Positions 1-11,304 of a stretch of DNA of 64,000 nt are shown piece after piece. The position numbers were made by a program, and so were the translations under genes. The notes under the pieces are model-generated. The model saw only the letters and a program-made list of their open reading frames with translations. It was not told where the DNA came from and searched no databases. Within the stretch, counting starts at the first letter, position 1, and each line of letters opens with the position of its first letter. Source of the stretch: Neckera pumila (lineage: Eukaryota > Streptophyta > Bryopsida > Hypnales > Neckeraceae); the NCBI GenBank assembly GCA_963969595.1, contig OZ018408.1, forward strand, positions 39,246,108 through 39,310,107, in the 5' to 3' direction.

Positions 1-922
1 ACAATTTGGATCCGGGCAGGTTCCTCCTGTCTCAATTTTTAGTGATATTTTTGGGGATTTTTTGAAGTTGTGTATTTTTGCAAGAGCTTTGTGAACATAG
101 AATTTTTATTTTAATTGATGCCTGGGTGTAAAAGTTTTTGGCACAATAAGCAAAAATGAAATTCGGCGGGCAGCATAAAATAAATCACCAAAAATTAAGA
201 TAATTTTTTTTCAAATTTTTTTCTCAAAGATTATATTTTTGTCTACATGTGAAGCTTTGTTTCATTTAATTTGGACTAATAATGAAAAAGTTATGGACAA
301 TCTTAGTTCTTCGGGCAATCTAAGCATCTTCTTGAAAAAATAAACTTGTAGAATTCATTTTTGAATGCAATTTTTTGAATTTTCAAATTTTTTTGTTAGA
401 CAAGGTTATGTTTTTTTGCTAGAACAATCTTACCATTGGGATTATTGTGATTCAATTGCATCTAAAAGCTATCAACAATTTGTTTTTTTCTTCAATCTTG
501 AACCCACCTCTACTTAGCAAATTTTTAATGAGTGAAAATTAAGTGCTTTTTTTCCTAAATTTTTTTTTTGTAGATTCTCAACTCAACTACTTAACATAAT
601 TAATTAGAAAATCAAAATCAGTAGTACAAAAAATTTGAACTAAAAAGATTCAAAGCCAAAAAATCTAATCAAGCAAGGTGCCAAAAAAAGTTTGTTTTCT
701 TCACTTTAAATGCATATATCTTACAATCTATATGGTCAAAGATTCTGAAATTTCTTCCATGTATTTATATACTAGTCAAATATAAGATCTTACAGTTGGA
801 TATGCAAAAACAAAATAAAAAAAACAAAAAAAACAAAAACTAATTTCTTTTCTCTTTGCAATAGAAATGACAATTTTGAGTGGTTTCTGATAGGAAAATC
901 ACCTTGGTCCTTTAGGAGTTAA
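1..922. mobile_element. TTAA-family element, right part (left end outside window)
   Basis: AT-rich non-coding DNA ending in CCTTTAGGAG followed by TTAA at 919-922. It shares the internal order of the complete copies at 36.3, 45.5 and 52.3 kb: a 'cctgggtgtaaaag' box, 'gttatggacaatctta', a block about 'atatcttacaatctatatgg', then the end block with 'ggtcctttaggag'. No protein-coding potential is visible. The left end lies before the window. Confidence 0.65.
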
Positions 923-929
923 AACATTT

Positions 930-1116
930 TTTTCAACTTCAATCACTCTAATCTTGCAATCTATACAATCAAAACCTTTCATTGTTCTACTACAACATAA
1001 TGAAGTAGTCTACAATTAGAAAGTTCGTTAAGATGTAACAAGATTTCATTTGCCATCAAAACAATCCATTTTAAGTGTTTTTGGGTGAAACATAGTCAAA
1101 GAACTTTAGGAGTTAA
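930..1116. mobile_element. TTAA-family solo end fragment
   Basis: About 185 bp resembling the terminal part of the TTAA family. It has 'cttgcaatctatacaatcaaaa', then 'gtgaaacatagtcaaagaac', then CTTTAGGAG and TTAA at 1113-1116. It follows almost directly on the previous element. It is either a truncated copy or a remnant of a nested insertion. Confidence 0.45.
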
Positions 1117-2163
1117 GAATGGCACAATGCTCTGAGTAATGTCTTCCTCCAAAAAATAAAAAATGTTTGGTAGAGGCACAATGAAAAGTCGTATTTGCCC
1201 TTGTGTTGATATCAACTTGCTACCTTCTATCTTCCCTTATTTTAAAAAATGTCTTTTGATAATCATGTAATCCAAAAACTAATAGGGAAGATTTCCACCT
1301 TATTACTAGACATGCAATTTAGAACTAAAGTAGCCACACCTAATTGCAAACCTATTGTAAAAAACAACTTCTACAAAATATCGTTTAAAATCTACACCTT
1401 TCAAAAATGATAGCTTAAGAATTAATTTTGTATAAAACCATTATGAAAACTTTAAATATTCATAGTTTATTGATGCAGGTCTTCAAAAATGTATGATAAG
1501 TTCATCCAAAATCCACTTTTTATCGGCAACAAGTCTCCTTCCCCCAAAGTTAATAATTATAAGAACTTTTACCTAGTTGCATTAAGAAAAAATTGTCACC
1601 ATCAAAATGCTCTAGGTTTTTTATGAAGTATTTGGCAAAATGTATGACTGAGGATTGAGTCGGTAGAATATATAAACACATTTACATTTGCAAAGTTCAA
1701 TAACACTAAACCTTTGATAAACAATTGGAAGAACAATTCTCCATAAAATTTATTGTTGGAAGGCTTATAAAAATATACTTCTAATAGTACTAAGATATAT
1801 CTTTTAGTTCAAAAACTAAAAATACACAAAGCTTCCAATTTTTTGCGTGAAGTCTAAGAATGATAGAAAAAACATAAAAAATTAGGAATATAGAAGAAAA
1901 ATCTGAGCAAAGTTTTTAGGCTCCAAATTCTTTCCAAGGTAACTACACCAGAATTCAAAAAAGCACCTACAATTGACTGTAGAACAATTGTTGATGATGA
2001 ATATTTAAATATGTAAACTAATGTCTTATTTAGGTTATGACCTCCCCAAAACTAAATCCCTTTATAACTTTTGGATTAGGTTTTAATTGAGACATGCTTA
2101 GTTGGGTTATAGTCTTTTTGTAATTGTTGACAAGAACAAAAATAAAATTGGACAATCTAATAA
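1117..2163. other. AT-rich intergenic DNA, nothing recognised
   Basis: About 1 kb of AT-rich sequence without a credible open frame, splice pattern or inverted termini. I see no gene in it. Confidence 0.5.
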
Positions 2164-2738
2164 TACTCCCTCTGTCCCACTAAAAAACTCCAAAAAGCTT
2201 CCCCATGAAGGATTAACTACATTTTTAGTCTTTCTAATAGGGATACATGCATTCAAAAACTAGCAACCCATCCTTTAGATCTTTACAAAATCTCCAATTT
2301 AGGCACCATCGTTTAGGCACCCAAAATCCATACGGAAAGTACCATTTTTGACAAAATTTGTAAACGCTGCCAGCTCCATCATTCTTGATGATTTAAATGT
2401 TGGTAGCAACATTGGGATTCTAGAAACATCTACTGCAGCCTAAATACCCACAACAAAGATCCCTACACCACTTCAAGAACAATTCTTCAAAGTGTTGAAG
2501 TGGTCACCAAATCCATTGTCAATACTACTATTTAAGGAAGCACAACAAGTCCAAGGTGTCTCATATGGGCAAGGCCAAAATTTTTTGGCGAAGAATGCTC
2601 CCTAATCACTTGACTTGCCCCCACGAGGTCGTTCAACACGGGCAACACTTACCCAACAATTGAAATCTAAAAATGGAGCTTTTTAGTGGGACATAAATTG
2701 TGCTTGATTTGGAGGGTTTTCGTGGGACAGAGGGAGTA
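2164..2738. mobile_element. Stowaway-type element with TA target duplication
   Basis: Starts TA-CTCCCTCTGTCCCAC (TA at 2164-2165) and ends GTGGGACAGAGGGAG-TA (TA at 2737-2738), so the termini are perfect inverted repeats of at least 15 bp. The end sequence differs by one base from the plant Stowaway consensus CTCCCTCCGTYC (Tc1/mariner superfamily), and the TA duplication fits. The body of about 570 bp is long for a Stowaway element and has no transposase frame, so it is non-autonomous. Confidence 0.85.
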
Positions 2739-3583
2739 ATAACTATACTAAATGTTTATCCCCTAAATGTTGAGTGCTATATTTCTATAGCATTCATTAT
2801 CTTCAAACACATTTTTCATCCAATTAGAAGTTTCTAGGAAAATAATGATGGACATTGATAGATGCATAAGGAATTTTACCAATTAGAGAATGTAATGGTA
2901 TCTAATCAATGTATGTATCATAGTTTATAAGAAAATTAAAACTCACCTAAAGATAATTCAAAATTTTCATTAATATATTATATTTTCAATAATTTTTCAA
3001 ATGTAGTAATATAACATTTTTCTTTGTTCAAAACTTATTGTATATAGAAAGTTAAAATTTGTAGTGCTTTCAATAAAAAAATAGGAAAGCTTTCAAAGCT
3101 CACAAAATAGTTAAAGAAGCCATTTATTAAAGGCATCATGTATTATCTTCAAGCATTAGGAAATTAAAGTGTCCAAAATAACACTTACCATAAAATAAAG
3201 TAATTGCACATAATTGTGACCTTTTGATAAAAATTATTCCATCTAGCTTCTTGCCTAAAATGTAAGCTTCTAAACATCATCAAAGCGTAGGATTAATTTT
3301 GGTTTGCCAATTTTTAGAATTCATTGAAACTTCATCATTTATTCACATATTGTCCCAAATGCATGCAACAAAAAAATTTGAATCCTCTTGAACTCCCAAC
3401 AAGATCCAACAAAACTTTATACAATCATTAATCCCTAATGATCCAAGCAACCATTTTCTAATTGCTTTCCCACTTTTTTGGGCTTCGTGTTCTCAAATTT
3501 TGATTTTAAAATAAAAATAAAGGTTATTAATAGAAAATAGACTGCATTATGAATCTAGTGGCGATAGTTTCATCAATCTTGAG
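2739..3583. other. AT-rich intergenic DNA, nothing recognised
   Basis: No gene, no clear repeat ends. AT-rich sequence between the Stowaway element and the nested TTAA elements. Confidence 0.5.
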
Positions 3584-5280
3584 TTAACCCTTAAAGGAGC
3601 AAGCTACATTTTTTGGCAACATAACAATTTTGAGCAGTTCACTACGAATAGAGTTTTTATTTTTTTTCTTTGAAAATTTTACACAACATGTGTCCGAAGA
3701 GTAGCTTTAAGGCCCAACAATTTTCATAACTTTTGACTACATAGTTACAAAGTTATTGCATGATATGTAATTTTCATTGGTTGGCGGGCAGCCCGGGCAG
3801 CTCAAAAAACTTCTTTAACCCTTAAAGCCCTGAACATGCTTTTTTGAGAACATAGCATTTTTGGGCAGCTCACTACGAGCGGAGTTTTTAATTTTTTTCT
3901 TTGAAATTTTCACACAACATTTTTCCGAGGAGTAGCTTTAAGGCCCAACAGTTTTCATAACTTTTGACTACATGATTAAAAAGTTATTGCATGATATGTC
4001 ATTTTCATTGCTCGACAGGCAGCTCGGGCAGCAAAAAAAACTTCTTTAAAAATCACTTTTTAAGAAAATAAAAATTTGAAATTAGTTCTTTAGATTTATA
4101 TGTACACGGGAAGCTTTGAATCATTCCATTTGGATTAACGAGTCAAAAGTTATGAGGATTCTTAGTTTAGGGTAGTTTATGGGTAGTTATGAAAGCTCTA
4201 CTCTAAAATAAACTTTGAAGTCCTTTATCTAACTCAATTTTCAATGTTTTTGAATAAAATAAAAAACATTGGGTGTATATTGTTTATCACAACATTACAA
4301 CAGTTGGGATTGGCATTTTTCAATTCCATAATTAAATTCTTGACAATTTAGTATTTTGAGTCATTCTCTACCTCTTCCTACTTACTATTTTTTTCCTATA
4401 TGTTGTACAATTCCAAATGATCTGAAAATTTTCAAGGATGTAGCCAACTTGCCTTGAAGAGTGAATTCAAAGAGTAACCACCATTTTGGACATTTTTTCA
4501 TACAAATGTGACCTTGTGAAGGGCAGCTGCCCGGATTTTTGCAGTGATTAAAAAGGGACTTTTGTCAATTCAAACGCTATTATCTTGCAATCTACATGGT
4601 GGAAAATTCTGAAAATTTTCCCCCATCTTCCTAAACCAATGTACTACAATATCCTATGGTTACGTGTGTTCAAAAGTTTTTTTTTTTCTAAAACTTGGTA
4701 CTTGTATTAGAAATGGCAGTTTTGGAGCGGTTTTGGTGAAAACATAGTCAAAAACTTTAGGGGTTAAAAATTATTTAAGAAATAAATAAAAATCTGAAAT
4801 TGGTTCTTTAGATTTATATAGAAGTGTGAAGCTTTGAATCATTCAATTTGGATCTATGAGTCAAAAGTTATGAGGAGTTTTAGTTTGTGGGTCGGTATGG
4901 TTTTGAAAGACTCCATACCTACCCACAAACTAAAACTCCTCATAACTTTTGACTCATAGATCCAAATTGAATGATTCAAAGCTTCACACTTCTATATAAA
5001 TCTAAAGAACCAATTTCAGATTTTTGTTTATTTTTTAAATAATTTTTAAAGAAGTTTTTTGAGCTGCCCGGGCTGCCCGCCAACCAATGAAAATTACTTA
5101 TCATGCAATAACTTTGTAACTATCTAGTTAAAAGTTATGAAAATTGTTGGGCCTTAAAGCTACTCCTTGGGCACATGTTGTGTAAAATTTTCAAAGAAAA
5201 AAAATAAAAACTCCATTTGTAGTGAGCTGCCCAAAATTGCTATGTTGCCAAAAAACGCAGCTTGGTCCTTTAGGGGTTAA
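3584..5280. mobile_element. TTAA-flanked foldback element, interrupted by a second element
   Basis: Outer element with TTAA at 3584-3587 and 5277-5280 and ends CCCTTAAAGG / CCTTTAGGGG. Apart from the insertion at 3819-4763, the left half (3588-3814 plus 4768-4899) is a near-perfect reverse complement of the right half (about 4911-5276), with only about 12 bp between the arms near 4900-4911. Without the insertion the element is about 750 bp of almost pure palindrome. No coding sequence is present. Confidence 0.85.
3815..4767. mobile_element. Complete TTAA element nested in the foldback element
   Basis: The element body 3819-4763 lies between TTAA at 3815-3818 and TTAA at 4764-4767. Its ends are CCCTTAAAGCCC and ACTTTAGGGG. 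The unfilled site is preserved in the opposite arm of the host palindrome (around 5032-5055): there 'cttctTTAAaaattatt' (reverse complement) has a single TTAA. This proves insertion into TTAA with duplication of TTAA. It belongs to the same subfamily as the copy at 6100-7033. Non-coding. Confidence 0.9.
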
Positions 5281-5879
5281 ACTCTACCTTGTGGATTTTT
5301 TCAAAGTTAAGTGGTGTAATATAGTTTATAGACTAGCTTATTTTTTGGGAGTTTGGTTTGGGTAGAGACAAAAATTTAGCCAACCAATGTGATGCTTGCC
5401 TACCTCAAAAAGGTTAGATTCAAAGTGTTCAAGGAGTAGACAAGTGTCCCATTCTTTTTTTGCTTACAAATACTACTCTCATTTTAGTGACCACTGAGCA
5501 GCTCTACCATGAATTGAAAAATGCTTGGAATGTTGTGAAATTTTACAAGTACATTTCAACCTTCTTATCTTTCATTGAGCCAAAAAAAACATCATTTTAA
5601 AATATTCTCACAAAAATATGCTCCTTCAAAGTGAGTTGCCATGTAATTCCATTGACCCAAATAAAACTTCAAGCTAAATATCTTGTAAACTATGAAGTCA
5701 AATAATCTAAATTTTTTGAGGTGCTCACTCTCAATGTGAACTTCAAGATCTTATGGGTTACATTCTATCCAATCTCAAGAAAAGATGAGTAAATAAATTT
5801 TTCCAATGCTTGGCAAGTTTTGGTCCATTTTGAAAGTACACCCTCCTTCGAAGATTGAAGGGTTATCCCTATAAAGACA

Positions 5880-6099
5880 GGTTAGTCACTGTAAAAATCA
5901 TCCTTTTTGGTACTATGGTGCAAATCATTTGCTTACAAAACAACCCAAGAGTACTTATTGGAGATCAAACTATTGTGTGAGACCTCTTCTTTTCGCACAA
6001 AATTCTGAGGATAAGCATTTTCACTTAGAACTGTCTTACATAGAAAGATCCTTTGTCATACCACTTGCGTTTGTCTACTATACAATATCCTTTACACGG
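5880..6099. repeat. Dispersed repeat F, copy 1
   Basis: A block of about 210 bp from 'ttagtcactgtaaaaatcat' to 'cttgcgtttgtctac'. Related copies lie at 28.60-28.79, 30.95-31.17 and, reversed, 32.14-32.37 kb. Shared features are the 'catcc(t)tttgg' start, 'ggaggtcaaactattgt', 'gacctcttcttttcgcacaa' and 'agaaagatcctttgtc'. It abuts the TTAA element that starts at 6100. Confidence 0.6.
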
Positions 6100-7033
6100 T
6101 TAATCCCTAAAGGACCAAACGGCATTTTTTGGCAACATATCAATTTTGGGCAGCTTACTACAGATGGAATTTTTGGTTTTTTTTCTTTGAAAATTTCACA
6201 CAATGTGTACCCAAGGAGTAGCTTTAAGGCCCAACAATTTTCAAAACTTTTGACTACATGGTTAAAAAGTTATTGGATGATATGTCATTTCAACCCTCGG
6301 CTGATAGTTCAAAAAAATTCTGAAAAATTACTTTTTAAAAAAATAAAAATTTGAAATTGGTTCTTTAGATTTATATATACATATAAAGCTTTGAATTATT
6401 CTATTTTGATTTATAAGATGAAAATTATGAGGTGTTCTAGTTTGTAGGCAGTTATAGACTCTCTACTCTAAAATAAACTTAGAAGTCCTTTATTTAATTC
6501 AATTTTTAATATTTTTTGAAAAAAATAAAAGCATAGGATGTATATTGTTTACTACAATATTACAACAATTGGAATTGATATTTTTTTATTCCATAATTAA
6601 ATTCTTAAACAATTTAGTGTTTTGAATCATTCTCTACTTCTTTCTACAACCTATTTTTTTCCTATATATTGTATAATTCCAAATGGTCTGAATTTTTTCA
6701 AGCATGTATCCAACTTGCTTTGAAGAGTGAATCCAAGGAGTAACCACCATTTTGGACAATTTTTCATTTAAATGTGACCTTGTGAAGTGCAGTTGCCCGT
6801 TTTTTCGCAGGGTCAAAAAAAGGGTTTTTGTCAATTCAAATGCAAATATCTTGCAATCTACAAGGTGGAAAATTCTGAAATTTTTTCTACATATTCTCAA
6901 CTAAGTTTACTACAAGATCCTACGGTTACATGTGTCCAAAAATGTTTTTTTTTGTGAATTTGATACTTGTACTAGAAATGGCAGTTTTGGAGTGCTTTTG
7001 GTGAAAACATAGTCTCCGACCTTTAGGGGTTAA
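6100..7033. mobile_element. Complete TTAA-family element
   Basis: TTAA at 6100-6103 and 7030-7033, ends TCCCTAAAGGACC and ACCTTTAGGGG. The body of about 930 bp matches the element at 3819-4763 ('ttttttggcaacatatcaat', 'gggcagcttactac', 'aggcccaacaattttcaaaac', 'tttgaatcattctctac'). Short open frames across it are chance; no transposase domain is visible. Confidence 0.8.
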
Positions 7034-7550
7034 TATTGGTAACCATGCTCAAAGGCTTAATATTCATTATTCTTTGCATCCAATTTTCAGTCCACCAAAT
7101 TTTTAGGTGCCGTTACCGCTAACAGACAGACGCTTTAATTGAGATACAATCATGATTCCCAAGCATCATGGTCCCCGGGGCCAAGTTTTCTACTCTAGAA
7201 TCTAGATATCATGTTGGTTGGAAGGACCCTGGCACCACATGATCCCTTGGCCGGGTACTTTGGGATACAAGCGGCCAGAGTCCCGCCAGGCATATCATAG
7301 TGCCAATCGAGACAGTGCAATGCAAATCTCATAATCTCGTCCCTTTTCGGAACCTCATTCCAGCTTTTAATTCCCATGCAGGGCATGACCCGGCAATTGC
7401 ACTGGACTAGTGGATCTTTCGGTGGATTTGAGCCAGAGAGAATGTTCATTGGGTTTGTCACTCCGGAGGATTTGAAGTCAACTTAGGCAGCCGGCAGCAT
7501 GCCCGGCATTACCCATTGCGTACTACGACAAACCATGGAAATACAACCCT
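7034..7550. other. More GC-rich unique segment, no recognised gene
   Basis: Base composition is clearly richer in G and C than the flanks. A minus-strand open frame at 7195-7461 reads about 88 codons, but it resembles no family I know and has no upstream or downstream exon support. It could be a captured gene fragment or an old transposon. Confidence 0.35.
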
Positions 7551-7806
7551 TTAGGTTGCCCCAGACTAATATCTCAACATTCAACTATATCAATATCTGA
7601 GTTACTGTGGAAGGATGCAAAGATGTGGGGAAACATGTGTGCTACATGGGTTGGTACACTGACTCATGGCTCGGAATCAGAGAATGACTTTTGCCTCCAT
7701 CTGGACAAGCCATGAGTCATGAGGTAACATGAGGTAACTTCTCTGGGGTAAGGCAACCTAATTGTCAAGGCAACCTAATTGTCAAGGCAACCCAATTGCA
7801 CTATTT
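7551..7806. mobile_element. Decayed copy of the TA-flanked GGTTGCC element
   Basis: Similar, in reverse orientation, to the element at 50993-51525. Shared blocks are 'ggttgccccagactaatat', 'tatcaatatctgagttact', 'ccatgagtcatgaggtaa' and the end 'cccaattgcactatttagta'. The right end is preserved and the left terminus is eroded. A 16-17 bp unit 'caaggcaacctaattgt' is repeated three times just inside the right end (about 7750-7798). Confidence 0.6.
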
Positions 7807-8315
7807 AGTATAGATTTGTTCAACATTTCAGGACAAATGGAGGGAGGTAGAGAGGTGAATGCCATGGAGTACTGATTATTATGGTCTCTCGGGGTCCATC
7901 CTCGATGGGTATGCCGGGATACCTTACCCAACAAAGTTCGCCGTCCATGGGAATATGGCCCAATTGCAACCCAATTGCGAGTGATTTGCGTATCTAGATT
8001 TGCCCAACATTTCAGGACAGATGGGAGATAAATAGGTGAATGCAATGGAGTTCTTGATTATTACGGAGTAGTTTATTACGGTCTCGGGGTCCATCCTTGA
8101 GGGGTATGCCAGGATACCTTACCCGAATTTCTTCATCCATGGGAATACGGCCCAATTGCATCTTAATTGCAAGTGAGTTGCATATCCAGATTTGCCCAAC
8201 ATTTCAGGACATATGGAGATAGAGAATTGAATGCAATGGAGCACTTGATTATTATGGTCTCCAGTTCATCCTCGAGCCGGGATACCTTACCTGACAAAGT
8301 CCGTCGCTCATTGGT
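7807..8315. repeat. Tandem repeat, about 190-bp unit, 2.7 copies
   Basis: Three head-to-tail units begin near 7806, 7996 and 8189. Each opens with 'tagatttg(c/t)(c/t)caacatttcagg', followed by 'tgaatgcaatggag', 'attattatggtctc', 'ggggtccatcc' and 'gggataccttacc'. The third unit is truncated. The units differ by substitutions and small indels (for example an extra 'ggagtagtttatta' in unit 2), so the array is old. Confidence 0.75.
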
Positions 8316-8648
8316 TCAGCCGCGTTGCCCGCATCTTCTCTGAATTGCCTACAGGTCCCTTTTGGCAGTACCGGTACACCATATCTGCAAAATTCCATGC
8401 AGTTGGAAGGCTTGGAAGCCCTTTCATATGGGTTGGGGCACTTTCTCATGGGCGGCAGCCTTTCTTGTACCATTTTTCAGTTGTTTCGTACCATTTTTCG
8501 ATTTTTTTTCTTCCTTCTGTGCAGTTGCCATGACAAACTTTTGGTTTGGTGAAGGTACTGAAGGTACTTCAATTAGTGCGCCGCTTGTAGAGATACCATG
8601 ATTGATTTTTACTAAATTTTGGTTTTGGAAATTTGTGGATTTGGGAAG

Positions 8649-8988
8649 CACACTAAGGGAGGAGGTCCATAAAGCGCTCACTTAAGAGCTGAAACTGAAT
8701 TTTGGGGAGGTGAAACTTCTTGAAATATTTTTTAGTAAATTTTCCTTCAAAGACAAATGAAATTGCCATCCAATCCAAGTCGTTTCATATTTTTTTGGAG
8801 CTTTGTGGAATTAGTTATGAATTTTTGAAGTTCAAATTTTTGACGCTTCGGAGGGCTCTAAAATCGCCCACCTCCTCAAATGTTCATAGCTTGTACATTG
8901 CAAAAAGCAACATGTACAAGCAATGAACATTGAGGAGGTAGGTGATTTTAGAGCCCGAACGGTTTAAGAACCTCCTCCCTTAGTGTGT
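8649..8988. mobile_element. Foldback element with CACACTAAGGGAGGAGGT ends
   Basis: Left end CACACTAAGGGAGGAGGT near 8653 and right end ACCTCCTCCCTTAGTGTG near 8970 are inverted. A second, inner inverted pair ('gctctaaaatcgcccacctc', about 8851, against 'gaggtaggtgattttagagc', about 8955) closes into a long hairpin around 8900. A possible short target duplication 'ggaag' lies on both sides. No coding sequence. The class is uncertain: the ends contain CACTA, but this is not enough to call an En/Spm element. Confidence 0.6.
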
Positions 8989-9533
8989 GGAAGTTCAAAT
9001 GAAATGAATAGAATGTGGTTGACACTATTTTTCATATGATTTGCTCTCAAATGATGTGATTGTCATCCAACTTGCATCTGAAATTTCTTTCTAAATTGCT
9101 CACTGTTCTTATACTCTACATTCATCCTAAACTCATGCTATTTAGTGGAAGGGGATCTTGCACTATTCAAATTGTTACACTAGTAAAGTAATTTGAGTAC
9201 TAATTCTGGTGAATCTCATATGATTGTTTGATTATTTTGGTAGGTTCAATACAATTTGTGACATATTACAATAAATTTTCAACAAAATGGGACTAAATAT
9301 TTGCATTCTTCCTTAAATTTTGTAAAGGCTTGTCAGTAGATAGACCAAAAAATTGTTGACTTTTGGAATATTTATCTTAGAATAGAATGAAAGCTTCTCA
9401 TTTGTAGAAAATAAGGTATCTATCAATATACCCTAAACCAACAATGAAACTAATCCAACACTAAGTGCATATGAGCACTAAGTGCATATGTTAGAAAGCT
9501 AACCTTGCAACATTGATTGCACTTTGAAGAAGT
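8989..9533. other. AT-rich intergenic DNA
   Basis: No gene or clear element ends. A local direct repeat of 'actaagtgcatatg' occurs near 9460-9490. Confidence 0.45.
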
Positions 9534-10157
9534 TAACCCCTAAAGGACCGAGGCCATTTTTCTACCAAAAAACTCTCAAAACTGCCATTTCTAGTGCAAA
9601 GAGTAAACAAATCTGAAAATTGTTTTTTTTGCACATCCAACTGTAAGATCTTATACCTAACTAGTATGACAATGTGTAGAAAAAATTTCAGAATTTTTGA
9701 CTGCACAGATTGCAAGATATCTGCATTTAAAGTGAAAAAAACAAGATTTTCAGTACATTGCGGGACTAGGTTTTTGGACTTTGAACATTTTTAACTTAAA
9801 TTTTTTGCACTACATAGTTTTGAGCTTTAAATCTTTATAGTGGAGAATTGAGTTGAGAGTCTAGGAAAAAAAAAGAAACTCAAAAAAACTTAATTTTCAT
9901 TCTTAAAAAAATTATTAAGTAGACGATAGTACAAGATAGAAGGAAAATCTAAAATATCAATATCTTTTAGATGGAATTAAAATGCACTAATCCCAATGGT
10001 GAGATTGTTCTAGCAAGAAAACTAAACCACATGGAAGCTTATCAATTTTTCTATCTTCAAAAAAAGTTTCAGAAAATCACGACAAAAATTCAGCCCGTAG
10101 GTACCTACCCAAAATCCCATTTGTCCCCTGCAGGGACAATGGTCCTTTAGGGGTTAA
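9534..10157. mobile_element. Short TTAA-family element (reverse orientation)
   Basis: TTAA at 9534-9537 and 10154-10157. Ends are CCCCTAAAGGACC and GGTCCTTTAGGGG, a perfect 13-bp inverted repeat and the best preserved pair in the window. At about 624 bp it lacks roughly 300 bp of the interior found in related copies (36.3, 45.5, 49.9 and 52.3 kb). A subterminal palindrome 'gtccctgcagggac' lies at the right end. Non-coding. Confidence 0.85.
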
Positions 10158-11304
10158 AGTAGCATTAAAATACCTAATGTTTGCTACTAAATCTTTTGTA
10201 ATTACTAGAATAGTGACAACAACAATCTCTAAAAACATGCCTTTGAAATTCATATACTCCATGGATTCCTTCAATAATCATAGATTCATGACAACAAAGA
10301 GAAAAGTTATTGCATGCATATATTTTTGCACCAAATTGTGTAGTATAACCACCAAATTGTTACCATATTTTAGTGCACTACTAATAAATATTTCAAATTC
10401 ATCTCGTTTGTGGAAGGAATATATATCACAAAAAGCCGGTACCTGAGTCCTAGTACAATAAAAGTACTTGATAGCTATACGACCAAGAATTTATAAATAA
10501 AGGCATTATAGCTGCTCAAGCATCAGGCTCCACAAAGGGAATAAAATTGGACACACATGAAACTCTAGAAACTCTAGGGAAGGTCAAGTATTTCAAGTCA
10601 AGGACTGCCGCCTCAAATTCCCAGTGCTGATTTTGGACTATCCAGATAGGGAGCAATCTCTGAATTTGAACCCCACCGTTGGAAATTCTTTGATTGAAAA
10701 GGTGTTATTTCTCTCGCAAAAGGCACTTCTGCAAATGGTGCAACAGACAGTGCAACAGGTGAACACTAGTTTTGTTCAAAAGAACAAAACTTGGGAATCG
10801 TGTCTGCAACGCAAATGTGCGTCAAATCCACATTGCTGGACAAATCTTAAGAATCTAGAGGTGTCATCTTCAGTGCGCTAGAACGGATAAAAAAGGTTCA
10901 CTTCAAAAGACAACAAAACCCTGTCTAGCACACAAGGCTGCAGCATGCAAGTTCACCAGAATTCAATCATGGACCCCTTTTGTCTCTCGGCCATGGATTC
11001 ATGACATCGACGTAATTCTACAGTAAAATATAGTCTATATTTTAGACAATGTGAGTCCAAATTCAGTAAACCAAAATTACTCTAGAATGATCATTCCACC
11101 ACCCTTATTAAGGGTTGTAAATGTATCAGGATTTAGAGAGTAATGAGCTCCAGTCTCATGTCTCCATTGACATATTCATGTCAACATGTAATAGACACTT
11201 GCTATCAATTGGTGACATTAAGATTTGACCTCATCATACAAAGAGCGTATTTCCCAGCTTCAACTCGGTCTCCACATAACAAAGAAGAGTGCCAAATAAG
11301 TCAC
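10158..11304. other. Intergenic, 3' flank of the ABCB gene
   Basis: No recognisable gene. The part adjoining 11305 must contain the 3' untranslated region and poly(A) site of the minus-strand ABCB gene. I could not fix the cleavage site. An open frame at 10624-10881 starts at GTG and has no family resemblance. Confidence 0.4.

Noticed and set aside
5929..6354. Open frame of 141 codons at the left edge of a TTAA element
   Set aside because: Spans the boundary between repeat F and the transposon, and the same sequence is interrupted in the other copies. It is not a transposase.
8649..8988. Calling the foldback element a CACTA (En/Spm) transposon
   Set aside because: The ends contain CACTA, but the terminus is CACACTA and no 3-bp target duplication is clear.
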